NCBI RefSeq assembly: GCF_014117425.1
Contig: NZ_CP059725.1
Coordinates: forward strand, 2,981,001 to 3,045,000
Source: Bartonella sp. HY038
GTDB lineage: Bacteria; Pseudomonadota; Alphaproteobacteria; Rhizobiales; Rhizobiaceae
DNA: 64,000 nt
Direction: 5' to 3'
Shown here: positions 17,600 to 27,400 of the stretch, piece by piece
How the letters are laid out: every line of letters starts with the position of its first letter
Position numbering within the stretch: position 1 is the first letter of the stretch
Notes under the pieces: generated by a model
Database searches by the model: none
Told to the model about the DNA's origin: nothing
Seen by the model: the letters and a program-made list of their open reading frames with translations, nothing else
Translations under genes and position numbers: made by a program

Positions 17600-19633
17600 C
17601 TATTTTAGCGGCTGTAAATAGGGCAAAGAGCGCAATTTTTGTATTGCTTGGTTAAGTGCATAAATAAGCGTCAATAGCGGATATGCAAGCTTTGCAAATT
17701 CACTATCAGCAAAATCTTGTTCAGCAATAATGGTCGCCATACTGGCAAATTTGCTGAACCCCGCCTGTTGAAGGATAGAACCAGCCTTTTGCAAATTATC
17801 CTTATATCGTTGATTTGCAAAACCAATTTCAGCAATAGATTGAATTTGGTCCAAAGCATCAGCAAGAACAAAATTTGCGCGATCACTTTGTTGAAAGTCA
17901 AAGCGCTTATTTTGAATAGCGTTTAAAAATCGATGCCAACTCCAATTTTTATTGGCAGTTTTGCCATCTAGCCCTAAATTTTCAATCATATTTTTGCAAA
18001 CAACCGCAATTGGCCGCAAGGCAAAGCGCCCTTGCTCAACAACAACATTAGCGACAATCGCATCAACTTTATTGCCTGAATGTAATTCAACCGCAATAAT
18101 GCGCGCTTCCTTATCACTATTATGATCCAATGTTAGCGCCAACCATTGGCCATTACTATCCATAATTGGCCAGATCACTTGTTGACGTAAATCATCAAAA
18201 TAATATTCAAAATTATTGCTTGGCACTAGCAAAACGGGTTGTATTGTCGGGGCAATATTATGAAGTCCTTGCATAAAAGCCTGTTGTAAATCATCAGCCA
18301 AAACCTGCCAATCGCTATAGGCACAAGCAAGATCGGTATAGGTGCCAGTAAAAAGCTTGACATCTTTTGCTATAACGCCTTGCGACATTGATAAACGCCC
18401 TTGGGGGGATGCCAAAGCGCCGGTTAAAGTCAACTGGCTGCGGCTCAAATCCCTTGGTGATTTGCCAAATAAATGCCCAGTATAATAAGCACTATTAGGT
18501 ATAAAGGAAGGATCGACACCCGATGGACGCGCCAAAGCACCACTATACCATTGTTGGTTTTGCGGCGCATAAAAAATTGTACTAACGCCGCGTGCGCCAG
18601 TGGTTGTGCGCCAAATTTCAGCCCCCATCCCCACTAAGTCAATATCACCAATTGGCAGATAATCTTGCCGATAAACACCTGCAAGTTTTATGAAATTTTC
18701 ATCATTTATATTGGTTTTTCTTAAAATACGCACCAACATGGCAATATGAGCAATAAATGGTAAATATTGCTCAATTTCAAATGATAAAGCGCGTTTTCTG
18801 CGCTCGCGAATACGATTTGCTAAAATGCGCAAAAGCGCCGATAATCTTGGTAAAGCATCCGCTCGTGATGATACAGAAAGCGCAAAGATACGCTCCTCTA
18901 AGGCTTTGGGGGCAATATTTAACCCTGTGCGCAAGGCATCTAATAAGGCTTCATCAACACTATCAAGAAAGCCGCTATCGGGTGCTTGCTTTTTAATGAT
19001 TACCGCGTTCTCTTCGCTGACATCATCATTAATGTGCCATTTTCTACGGGCAATCAATAAGGCGGCAATATGAAATATTTTGCGCTTAGCAGGCGATATT
19101 TTCGAGACCATCCCCTCTAGCCCCTGCCCCAAAAGATAGCAAATTTCCTCATCCATGATGAAAATACGAACGCTATTTTTTTCCTCTTTGACGATTGCCC
19201 CCTTAGCCGCAATATCATGAGCTGCCTGCCATCCAGCTTTGCCGGCAAAACGCTGTAGAATAGCTGATGAAAACTCGCAAATCTCGTCACGGGCGCTTTG
19301 GCTTTGCTCCAAGATTTGATCCTTGACTTGATCCTTGGCTCCAAGACCATCCTCAATCGGCAATGCGCGTAAAAATAATGTTGCTGCAAGCTTATGGCGG
19401 CAGACAGACGCGGCAGGGCAACTGCATTTTGCCTTAAGGGGGCCGGCTAAACCCATTGCAACGCTTTCGCCATCCGCCCTAACTGTTGCATTATCACCGT
19501 CACAATCGATAAATGTAACCTTGCCGCCCTCAATATCGCGGGCAGCACGACGCACCAACCCCTTATTCGCTAAAAGTTCAAGCGCACTTTCGTCAAAGGC
19601 TACTAAAGCTTGATGGAGAGCGAGCGATATCAT
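17600..19633 (-). CDS. yehQ: SWIM zinc-finger protein, YehQ-like
   Basis: 677-aa cytoplasmic protein, last gene of the MoxR operon. A SWIM zinc finger lies near the N-terminus with the pattern C70-x-C72-x5-C78-x-H80 (CSCPAASVCRH), a fold that usually binds nucleic acid or protein partners. The remaining 590 aa are helical without recognisable catalytic motifs. The middle contains an arginine-rich helix (LANRIRERRKRALSF), and SDREAR-like charged segments are frequent. Length and position match E. coli YehQ. The ATG at 19633 overlaps the VWA gene stop by 4 nt (ATGA); an upstream TTG is less likely. It may recruit the AAA+ machine to its target, but that is inference. Confidence 0.8.
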   Translation of the reverse strand: MISLALHQALVAFDESALELLANKGLVRRAARDIEGGKVTFIDCDGDNATVRADGESVAMGLAGPLKAKCSCPAASVCRHKLAATLFLRALPIEDGLGAKDQVKDQILEQSQSARDEICEFSSAILQRFAGKAGWQAAHDIAAKGAIVKEEKNSVRIFIMDEEICYLLGQGLEGMVSKISPAKRKIFHIAALLIARRKWHINDDVSEENAVIIKKQAPDSGFLDSVDEALLDALRTGLNIAPKALEERIFALSVSSRADALPRLSALLRILANRIRERRKRALSFEIEQYLPFIAHIAMLVRILRKTNINDENFIKLAGVYRQDYLPIGDIDLVGMGAEIWRTTTGARGVSTIFYAPQNQQWYSGALARPSGVDPSFIPNSAYYTGHLFGKSPRDLSRSQLTLTGALASPQGRLSMSQGVIAKDVKLFTGTYTDLACAYSDWQVLADDLQQAFMQGLHNIAPTIQPVLLVPSNNFEYYFDDLRQQVIWPIMDSNGQWLALTLDHNSDKEARIIAVELHSGNKVDAIVANVVVEQGRFALRPIAVVCKNMIENLGLDGKTANKNWSWHRFLNAIQNKRFDFQQSDRANFVLADALDQIQSIAEIGFANQRYKDNLQKAGSILQQAGFSKFASMATIIAEQDFADSEFAKLAYPLLTLIYALNQAIQKLRSLPYLQPLK

Positions 19634-20775
19634 GAGGATATAACTCCCCCTAGCCAATCTGCCAACCTATCTGGTGTAAGTGCCGCCACCTCCATACCAG
19701 CCTTTGCCAAGCGTTGTGCCATGCTTATATCATAATCAACAATACCATCATCATTAAGGGCTGCAACGCCAAGCATTGTTACTTGCGCACTAGCAAGACG
19801 GCGAATAGCTGCCAATAATTTAGCGGGTGAACCACCTTCACAAAAATCGCTAATTAACACAAAAATGGTTTGGCGTGGTTGCTCGACCAATTGCTCACAA
19901 TAATTCACCGCCATGCCAATATCGGTACCACCACCAAGTTGCACCGACATAAGCACCGAAACAGGATCAGCAAGTTGATCGCTCATATCAACAATGCGCG
20001 TATCAAACAGCACCAACTTTGTTTTAACCGATGAAAGACCACCTAAAATAGAAGCCATGATAGCGGCATAAATAATAGAGCTGGTCATTGATCCCGATTG
20101 GTCAACACATAAAATAATAGTCTTGGAGAAATAGGATCTTGATCGCGAATGAAAGCGCAGCTTATCAGCAATAATGCGGCGATTAACAATATCATAATTT
20201 TTAAGATTATCGCGAATGGTTGCCCGCCAATCAAAATCCTGCATCCGCCGTAAATGGCCGCGCCGAAAACGATTACGCCGCCCTGATGCAGCGCGCTCTA
20301 AGCGCAGTTTTAAGCGCTTTTTTATATCTTCGATAATTTTTTTGGCAATATCGCGAATAGTCGCTTGAATAGCGGGATTGGCTCTATCCTTATAAAGCAT
20401 CAAGCTACGCAAAAGATCTGTGTTCGGAGTTAACGTTTTTAAAGTTTTAGGATCGCTCAATAATTCGGTCATGCCAAGATTGTGCAAAGCATGCCCTTCA
20501 ACCACTTCACATACGGATTTTGGAAAAATCCCACGCAATTGCTCTAGCCAATCAATTGGCTTAACACCACTTGAATCGCGACCTCCTAATGGGCTTTTTT
20601 TCGCATTTTCCTGGCGTAATCCTCTTTGTTTTAATTCGCGTGAATAAAGATAATCAAAAGCTTGGTCGCGCTCAATATCAACACCTCCAAGCTTACAATC
20701 ACTGCCTAGTCCCGTTTCACTATAGCGGCCAAGCACAAGGCGCCAACGGCGTAAACCTTCAACCGAATTGGTCAT
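19630..20775 (-). CDS. yehP: VWA domain protein, YehP-like
   Basis: 381-aa protein with a C-terminal von Willebrand A domain (about 218-381). All MIDAS metal-site elements are present: DQSGS at 225-229, Thr284 in GGGTDIG and Asp310 in LISDF. The N-terminal 210 residues are basic and helical, with an Arg-rich patch (RRNRFRRGHLRRM, about 166-178) that could contact nucleic acid or partners. VWA proteins of this kind act as adaptors or substrates of MoxR AAA+ ATPases. Length and order match E. coli YehP. The start overlaps the DUF5682 gene by 4 nt and the end overlaps the SWIM gene by 4 nt, so production is likely coupled. Confidence 0.85.
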   Translation of the reverse strand: MTNSVEGLRRWRLVLGRYSETGLGSDCKLGGVDIERDQAFDYLYSRELKQRGLRQENAKKSPLGGRDSSGVKPIDWLEQLRGIFPKSVCEVVEGHALHNLGMTELLSDPKTLKTLTPNTDLLRSLMLYKDRANPAIQATIRDIAKKIIEDIKKRLKLRLERAASGRRNRFRRGHLRRMQDFDWRATIRDNLKNYDIVNRRIIADKLRFHSRSRSYFSKTIILCVDQSGSMTSSIIYAAIMASILGGLSSVKTKLVLFDTRIVDMSDQLADPVSVLMSVQLGGGTDIGMAVNYCEQLVEQPRQTIFVLISDFCEGGSPAKLLAAIRRLASAQVTMLGVAALNDDGIVDYDISMAQRLAKAGMEVAALTPDRLADWLGGVISS

Positions 20776-23195
20776 ATAAGCTGCTCCTCCTGCATTTGCG
20801 CCAATACATCTTGCTCAAGAGCCAATCGTTGTAATACCGTGTTTTCATCAAGGCTAGAATGAAGCAATAAAAAATCTTCCTGATGATAATATTTACCAAT
20901 ATTTTTACCAAGCCGATCCAATTCATCTGGATCCAAGCGGCTAAAGGCCAAGCGCAAAAAGGGTAATATTTCAAGGAAACTATCGTCATCAAAACTCGTC
21001 AGCAGCATATCTGCCTTTTCCATTAATTGCGATACACGCCATAATAATTCACGCGAAATCGTAATCACCCCATGAAGCCAACCAACGCGCTCTTCACTCG
21101 TGCTATAAGCTGCCTGTATTTCCCCTGCAAAACGCTCAACCAATTGTTCATCACTTATTTGGCCATTAAGACAAGCAAGGGCGGCAATAGCACCACGTAT
21201 GACGGGCGGCGCATCGGTATTAGTGAGTAAATTTGCAATTCTTTCCTGAAATATTTCCCCATCAAGCTTTGTTGCTTCCCGTTCACTTAAAATAAGCAAT
21301 TCCCGTAAATTCGCTAATGCATCAACAAGAGCCATGCTTTGTTCGTTGTCAGCATGAATAATATTGGGTAGTAAAAACATGGCGCGGCGGTAGCAAATGG
21401 TAATTAAATCACGCACCACTTGCTCATCATCCAAAGCCAGCCATTTACGCGCTTGCCATAAGGCGAGCACCGATTTTAACCCATCAACAACACTTACAAG
21501 ATTAGCATCTGCAATAATTTCTTGTTCAATAAGCGGTAATATTTGCTTTGCAGCCCCTGATAAACCAGCTTCGCAAGCATTAATAAAAAGCCTAACAGCG
21601 CTTGCCGTCTCCCCACCATGCCCATTTTCTTTCAAGGCAGTAATATTGTGAAATAATTGCAACAATAGCGATTTTTGTAATGTGTCACTTTCACTTGCAA
21701 GCTCGATTAAACGCGCCTCGGTCAAGGGTGACCATTGAATGGTCCAGCTTTCAAATAAACGATCTGTTGCATAACCATTGCTAAAATCTGGCCCAGCGGT
21801 GCGACTAGCAAATTGCACATTTAAAAACTTCATTCCATGTAAAAAGCGGCTAATAGCGCGATGTTTTGGTTTGCGATAAATATCAAGAGTACGATTGCGT
21901 GCCTCCCCATCATCAATCTTAATACCTAACACACGCGCTTTAGCAAAAAAATCGCGTAAAAGCGGTGGCACAGCTGCTTTTGACGATATTGCACCAATGG
22001 TAGAACCCGTTAAAAACGAATAAAATTCGGCTAAGATTCCACTGCCTTCGCCACCTTCATGCCCTTTTAGTAAAGCGGTGCGTAAAGCATCTATAATATC
22101 ACTGCGCATTGGCCCTTTATGGCCACGCAACTGCGCCAAGCTATTGGCCATTTCCAACGCATTTACTAAAGCTGGAAATGCGATACGCTCATGGCGCATA
22201 TCTTTGCGCAAATGCGCAATAAATTCGATTACAATTTTTTCTGCAATAATCTCAAAAACGTTACTTGGCTTTGTTTCATCTTCAACAATGCAATTTTGTT
22301 GTTGCCAAAGCCGATCATAATACCAAGGAAAAGGCAAACCACTCATATAACCCGTAAGGGCATTTAACTGACGAAAGCCATAGCGGATCAAATATGATTC
22401 CTCTAGCGTTTCCACGATCTTTGCTTGTTGTGGCGCACGCACCAAATCCAGTAAAACAGGTGCATGGAAACCACCAACAATAATTACGATCGGACCAGTT
22501 TTTTTAGCGCTCTCGCGGGCAATAATTGCCGCCATTTGCGCTTCACGCTCCAAAGTGCCATCACGTTGCAAAAGTTCATCATTGGTAGATTGACGCATAT
22601 GATCACAATAAACACCAATCCCAGAAAATAGACCGCGCCAATCGCTTTCACCAAGCTGTGTTTCAAACATCTGGTCCCATAATTCATCACCATCGCGGCA
22701 ACCAATTTTTTGACAAAGTGCCTTGGTATAATCACTACTATCAAAATAGTCCTTGCTTAAGGGAACGAACTTATTGGCAATATGGCTTTGTTTTTCTTCA
22801 TCACTTTCATCATCGTTAATGTCATTATCGTCAGATGTATCATTTTGAAATCGGGAAAAAATGGGTAGATCAATAAAATGCGTCTCGACCTTGTTTTGGT
22901 GTGCCCATAATAAGCCAATATATTCAGGGCTATGGCTACAAATTGGATAATAGCTGCTACCTAACGCATTTTTAGAGGGAAAAGTAACAATGGCGACTGG
23001 CGGAACAGTGCCATCATCAATGATCTGATCTATAAGGCGATCATAATGATTAGGGCCTTCAATCAGCACCGTTTTAGGCTTGATTTCGTCAAGTAATAAA
23101 CGCACAGCAAAAGCACATGCCGGACTATGATGGCGTACCGGCACAATGGTAATCTGCAACTTTTCATCATAAAGAAAAGACGGATGTTTTGTCAT
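20772..23195 (-). CDS. yehM: DUF5682 family protein, YehM-like
   Basis: 807-aa protein of unknown function. The N-terminus carries the family signature VRHHSPACA (20-28) and LIEGPNHYD (44-52), followed by an acidic low-complexity insert (DDNDINDDESDEE). A later hydrophobic segment, IVIIVGGFHAPVLLDL, has a conserved GGFHAP motif. The N-terminal part recalls TraB/haem-uptake-like hydrolase folds with conserved His and Glu, so an enzymatic role is possible but unproven. The C-terminal half is helical. Length and order match E. coli YehM. The ATG at 23195 overlaps the MoxR stop by 4 nt; an in-frame TTG at 23237 is less likely. It probably forms a complex with the MoxR and VWA proteins. Confidence 0.8.
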   Translation of the reverse strand: MTKHPSFLYDEKLQITIVPVRHHSPACAFAVRLLLDEIKPKTVLIEGPNHYDRLIDQIIDDGTVPPVAIVTFPSKNALGSSYYPICSHSPEYIGLLWAHQNKVETHFIDLPIFSRFQNDTSDDNDINDDESDEEKQSHIANKFVPLSKDYFDSSDYTKALCQKIGCRDGDELWDQMFETQLGESDWRGLFSGIGVYCDHMRQSTNDELLQRDGTLEREAQMAAIIARESAKKTGPIVIIVGGFHAPVLLDLVRAPQQAKIVETLEESYLIRYGFRQLNALTGYMSGLPFPWYYDRLWQQQNCIVEDETKPSNVFEIIAEKIVIEFIAHLRKDMRHERIAFPALVNALEMANSLAQLRGHKGPMRSDIIDALRTALLKGHEGGEGSGILAEFYSFLTGSTIGAISSKAAVPPLLRDFFAKARVLGIKIDDGEARNRTLDIYRKPKHRAISRFLHGMKFLNVQFASRTAGPDFSNGYATDRLFESWTIQWSPLTEARLIELASESDTLQKSLLLQLFHNITALKENGHGGETASAVRLFINACEAGLSGAAKQILPLIEQEIIADANLVSVVDGLKSVLALWQARKWLALDDEQVVRDLITICYRRAMFLLPNIIHADNEQSMALVDALANLRELLILSEREATKLDGEIFQERIANLLTNTDAPPVIRGAIAALACLNGQISDEQLVERFAGEIQAAYSTSEERVGWLHGVITISRELLWRVSQLMEKADMLLTSFDDDSFLEILPFLRLAFSRLDPDELDRLGKNIGKYYHQEDFLLLHSSLDENTVLQRLALEQDVLAQMQEEQLI

Positions 23196-24286
23196 GTGAG
23201 TTTTAAGGCTCGCGCTGCGCTGTAAAATTCCCTCCAAGGGCCTTTTTTACCGGCGCGATCTTTAACTATATAATCAATATAGGCTTTAAATCTTTTGCCA
23301 TCCTCCGGCTCATCTTTTAAAATAACCCCTTGTATTTGGTGGGCGATATGGGCGCCCGATACACTGCCATTATCCAAAAAGGCCGCTTCCAGCGCGGCTG
23401 CTTGCATAACATTTACCGCTTCTGCCGTTGACATAACCGCATCAGGTTTGGTGAGCGCTATCCCCTCACGCGTGCGGCCAGTGCGCAAATCCTGAAAAGT
23501 TTCAACCAAAATATCTATTGTTGCATCTATATTGCTAACCTCAATGCCAAGCGGCGCTAACCTCGCATCAAGCTGTTGGCGCACCAAGGCGCGCTCTTGC
23601 TCGCCATCACTGATTGGATGAACAATTTCAAAATTAAAACGTCTTTTTAAAGCGCTCGACATTTCATTTACGCCGCGATCACGTAAATTGGCCGTTGCAA
23701 TAATATTAAACCCCGGCGCTGCACGCAAAGCATCATTTGAACCAAGTTCAGGTATTGCTAAAGATTTTTCGGACATGATAGAAATCAGCGCATCTTGCAC
23801 TTCCGGCGGGCAACGGGTAATTTCTTCAAAGCGGACGATGCGCCCTTCTTTCATAGCTGAAAAAATCGGGGAAGCAACCAGCGCTCGTTCACTTGGCCCT
23901 TCAGCAAGCAGCAAAGCATAATTCCATGAATAGCGAATATGATCTTCACTGGTACCAGCAGAACCTTGCACAATAAGCCCTGAATGACCGCTAATGGCGG
24001 CGGCTAATAATTCTGATAGTAGCGATTTTGCCGTGCCCGGCTCTCCTGCCAACATCAGCCCTTGCGCACTCATCAAGGAAACAATAGCACGATCAATTAA
24101 ACTATCTTCGCCATAAATCTTACGGGAAATGCCCTTTTTTTCATCACCAACAATGAAACACCGAACAAAACGCGGCGACAACAGCCAACCTTTCGGCTTT
24201 GGTAAATCATCAAGGCTTTTTAAGCTTTGCAATTCATCCGCATAGATTTCTTCAGCAGGTTGCCGCAAACTGGCCTTTTTTTCCAT
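23192..24286 (-). CDS. yehL: MoxR-type AAA+ ATPase, YehL-like
   Basis: 364-aa AAA+ ATPase. Walker A is GEPGTAKS (81-88), Walker B IVRFEE (150-155), sensor 1 IIATAN (195-200) and the arginine-finger region SALKRRF (211-217). MoxR ATPases act as hexameric chaperones or remodelling engines together with VWA proteins. It is the first gene of a four-gene operon in which every junction is an ATGA overlap: MoxR, DUF5682, VWA, SWIM. The start has AAAGG upstream. It is divergent from the first DUF4132 gene across 181 bp. Metal-chelatase use (BchI/BchD type) is less likely because no chelatase large subunit is present. Confidence 0.9.
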   Translation of the reverse strand: MEKKASLRQPAEEIYADELQSLKSLDDLPKPKGWLLSPRFVRCFIVGDEKKGISRKIYGEDSLIDRAIVSLMSAQGLMLAGEPGTAKSLLSELLAAAISGHSGLIVQGSAGTSEDHIRYSWNYALLLAEGPSERALVASPIFSAMKEGRIVRFEEITRCPPEVQDALISIMSEKSLAIPELGSNDALRAAPGFNIIATANLRDRGVNEMSSALKRRFNFEIVHPISDGEQERALVRQQLDARLAPLGIEVSNIDATIDILVETFQDLRTGRTREGIALTKPDAVMSTAEAVNVMQAAALEAAFLDNGSVSGAHIAHQIQGVILKDEPEDGKRFKAYIDYIVKDRAGKKGPWREFYSAARALKLT

Positions 24287-24467
24287 AGACTATGACCTTT
24301 ATATTATAAATATAAGAATACACTAATATTATTTTAGAAAAATTATAATTCTTGTGAATTAAAACATATACTAAAAACTATAATTTACATTGATTTGTAG
24401 TCTTGCCGCCTCATTGAAAATAGATATTATACTTTGCAAGGATCACGTCAATTAAAAAGGGGTAGCT
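24287..24467. promoter_or_regulatory. Divergent promoter region between the MoxR operon and the DUF4132 array
   Basis: 181-bp AT-rich spacer that must start transcription in both directions. On the plus strand CTTGCC followed after about 18 bp by ATTATA is a weak promoter candidate, and AAGGGG sits just before the ATG at 24468. I see no clear operator palindrome. The shared spacer suggests co-regulation of the two units. Confidence 0.4.
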
Positions 24468-27400
24468 ATGAACAGCTTAAAGCTAGGCAGCAATTTGACT
24501 GTTGAAGATACGCCACCCAAAGTTTCATTGGATCGCTACCGGATTACCTCTGGATTAAATAGTATGCGCATGGGAGATTTAACTTTAGCACCAGCCTTAT
24601 GTGATTACATAGAAACTGGCAAAAATGAAGCAATCTTGCTCCAAGCTAGAGGTAAGGCTACAACAACCTATTGCAACCTACATAATGGCAAAATACTATA
24701 TGCATTAAATTATAAATGGCAACCATTAGCTTTTATACGCTTAGGCAAAGTTTTAGCTTCATTATCGCCAATAACAAGTACAAATTATAAGATGCGCGGC
24801 ACTAGCATATCACCAGATTGGTGGCGTTATAGCGTATATTACTTGCAAAATTTAGATCATAGCTCAATTGCGGCTGCCTCTGATGAATTATATGCATTAA
24901 TTCAAAAACCCGGAAAACTTTTGTTAGAATTGGCTGATATTGGCGGCTTAGGCGTTGAAGATATTTTTGACGTATTTATTCACAACTATAATGGTTATCG
25001 CAATGAAGTAATCCTAAAAGACTTCTACGGCATTGAAGATTGGTTCATAGAAAATAGACAAACGATCATCTCTCTCGCCAAGAAACTTCCAAGCAATAAT
25101 ATGATTGAATTTTGCGTTTCTCTTTACAAATTGAATCTCGTCGAACCTTTTACTGATTTCCTAATTGAAGAAACAATGAGTAAAAGCAAAACTGTTCGCC
25201 AAAAAGCATTACTTTCACTAAACCATGCTGATAAAATCATATTAAAAGAACGCATATTGCAGCTTTTTCCAACACAGCCGAGTGCGAACCAAATTTTATT
25301 AGTAAATGCAGTGATCGTACTTTTTAACGAGCAAGCAAAATCAATATTGGAAATATGGAAAAACGATAAAAATCCACCCAAACTTAAAAAAACAATTGAA
25401 GAGCAGTTAAACTTCCAAAACGCCACTGCGCACTCAGCTCAACAAGATTTTTCAAATAGTGGCGGTTCCTATCTTGCTTTAGATGGCAGTATCGTCACTA
25501 TTCCTGCTTATGACAAGGCAAAGGAACAAGTCCATTTCGCTATTAATCCTATTGATGAAAGCTATTTTTTACCGGTTTTTGATGCACTTGCAAATTATAA
25601 TCACCATTTTGATAAATCCTTGGCAAGACGAAATCCAAACGATAAATGGCATTGGACTAAAAACGCAAAAAAACTTGACAAACAGCAGGTCAATAAAGAG
25701 CTGCACGCTATTTTATCGGGAAGTTTAGATAAAGCCTTATCGAGCCATAACTTATTTGACACCCATCAAAAGCGCAATTTTGATACCTCAGGCTTGAAAG
25801 AATTTGCGCAATGTAAAGACCTTTCGCTTTACCAACTCATGCTATTGTTAAATATGGAACATTATGTTGATCATTTATCGAATTTAAGCACTTTTGGGGA
25901 AAATATTTTTGGTCCTGTTATTTTAAAAAAAATGCGTGAAATTGGCGATTGGCGAGTTTTAAACCATATTTGTATTAAACAACAAAGACGCCCAATTTTG
26001 GAGCACCTTTTAACTGCAATGGAATGTTATGATTTGCCCCTTATTCCATTTATAAAGGCTGAAGATCTTTGGACGCTTGTTGCCGAAAATCTTGATCTTC
26101 TTGACCAAGCCTTTAATATTGCTCCTCCAATTGATAATGTCAGCTATCGTTTTGATATTGCATTTTATCTACTAACACTATTACCCAAAGTTCCAATGCG
26201 TTATGCGACAGCCCTCATACTGATGGTGACTGGTAACAACTTGAATGGCAATAGGATAACTCGGCAAGAAAGACAGCAAGCTCGTACGTTATTAGCAGCC
26301 TCACCACAGCTTGATCCTGCTATTTCAGGGCTTTTAGAAAATGAACAAAAAGAAATACGCATTAAAGCAGCCGATTGGCTAAAAAGCCGTAAAGCCGTTT
26401 CGCAAATTCCTGCTTTGCAAGCAGCACTTAAAAAAGAAAAAAATGATGCAGTACGCGGAGCACTTCTTTCTGCACTTCAACATTTAGGTGATGATATTTC
26501 CAGCCACTTTGTAGCAGAAAAATTACTAAGCGAGGCACAAAAGAGATTGGAAAAGGCCAAGGGAAAAGAACTTGATTGGTTTCCTTTTTCCCAATTACCG
26601 CAGGTTACTTGGAACAACGGCAATGCCGTTGACCCTCTGATTATCCGTTGGCTATTAATCCTTGCCACAAAGTTAAAGCAACCGCAAGGCAATCCGATGA
26701 TAACCTTGTGGCTTGATCAATTTACAAAAGAAAGCGCCCATACCCTTGGGGCTTTCATTGTGGAAGCGTGGATTGCCTATGACACGCCAATGACAACCAA
26801 TGAAGAAGCGACAAGTTTTGCTATAGCTCATATTGATCAGCGCTTACAAACCAATTTACAATTAGTTAAGGCAGCACCACAATCTGCATCTTTCTATACA
26901 ACCGACCGCGATTTACTATTTGAAGAACTTCGCCATGAAAAATTAGGCAAATACAAACAAAGCGCGATTGACAGTAAGGGTATTTTAGCCCTCGCAACCC
27001 GTACTGATGGCGCAATCATTGCAGCCATTGGCAGTAGCTATATTAAAAAACATGGCAAGCGCACCGCCCAAGCCAAAGCAATCATTGACATGCTGGCAGG
27101 AAATCCGGCCCCTGCTGCTATCCAAGCAATTTTAGCGGCAGCAACCCGCACCAAACAAAAAACGGTGCAAGACCATGCACGCCAAGCCATTAATGACATT
27201 GCTGAGCAGTATGGTTGGACCTTAGACGAATTGGCTGATCGCACTATTCCAACGGCAGGGCTTGATGATAATGGCGAAGCAGAGCTTGCTTGTGGCAAGG
27301 GGCGAATTTTTAAACTTAAACTCAATGAGCAAGGCAATCTTATTATTTTTAACGATAAGGGCAGCCAAATAAAAAGCTTGCCAACCGCAAGTAATGCGCT

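Noticed and set aside
19633..19657. Upstream TTG start for the SWIM gene
   Set aside because: The ATG at 19633 makes the same 4-nt overlap seen at the other operon junctions.
23192..24286. Magnesium or cobalt chelatase ATPase (BchI/CobS type) for the MoxR and VWA pair
   Set aside because: There is no chelatase large subunit, and the neighbours are DUF5682, SWIM and DUF4132 proteins matching the yehL-Q locus.
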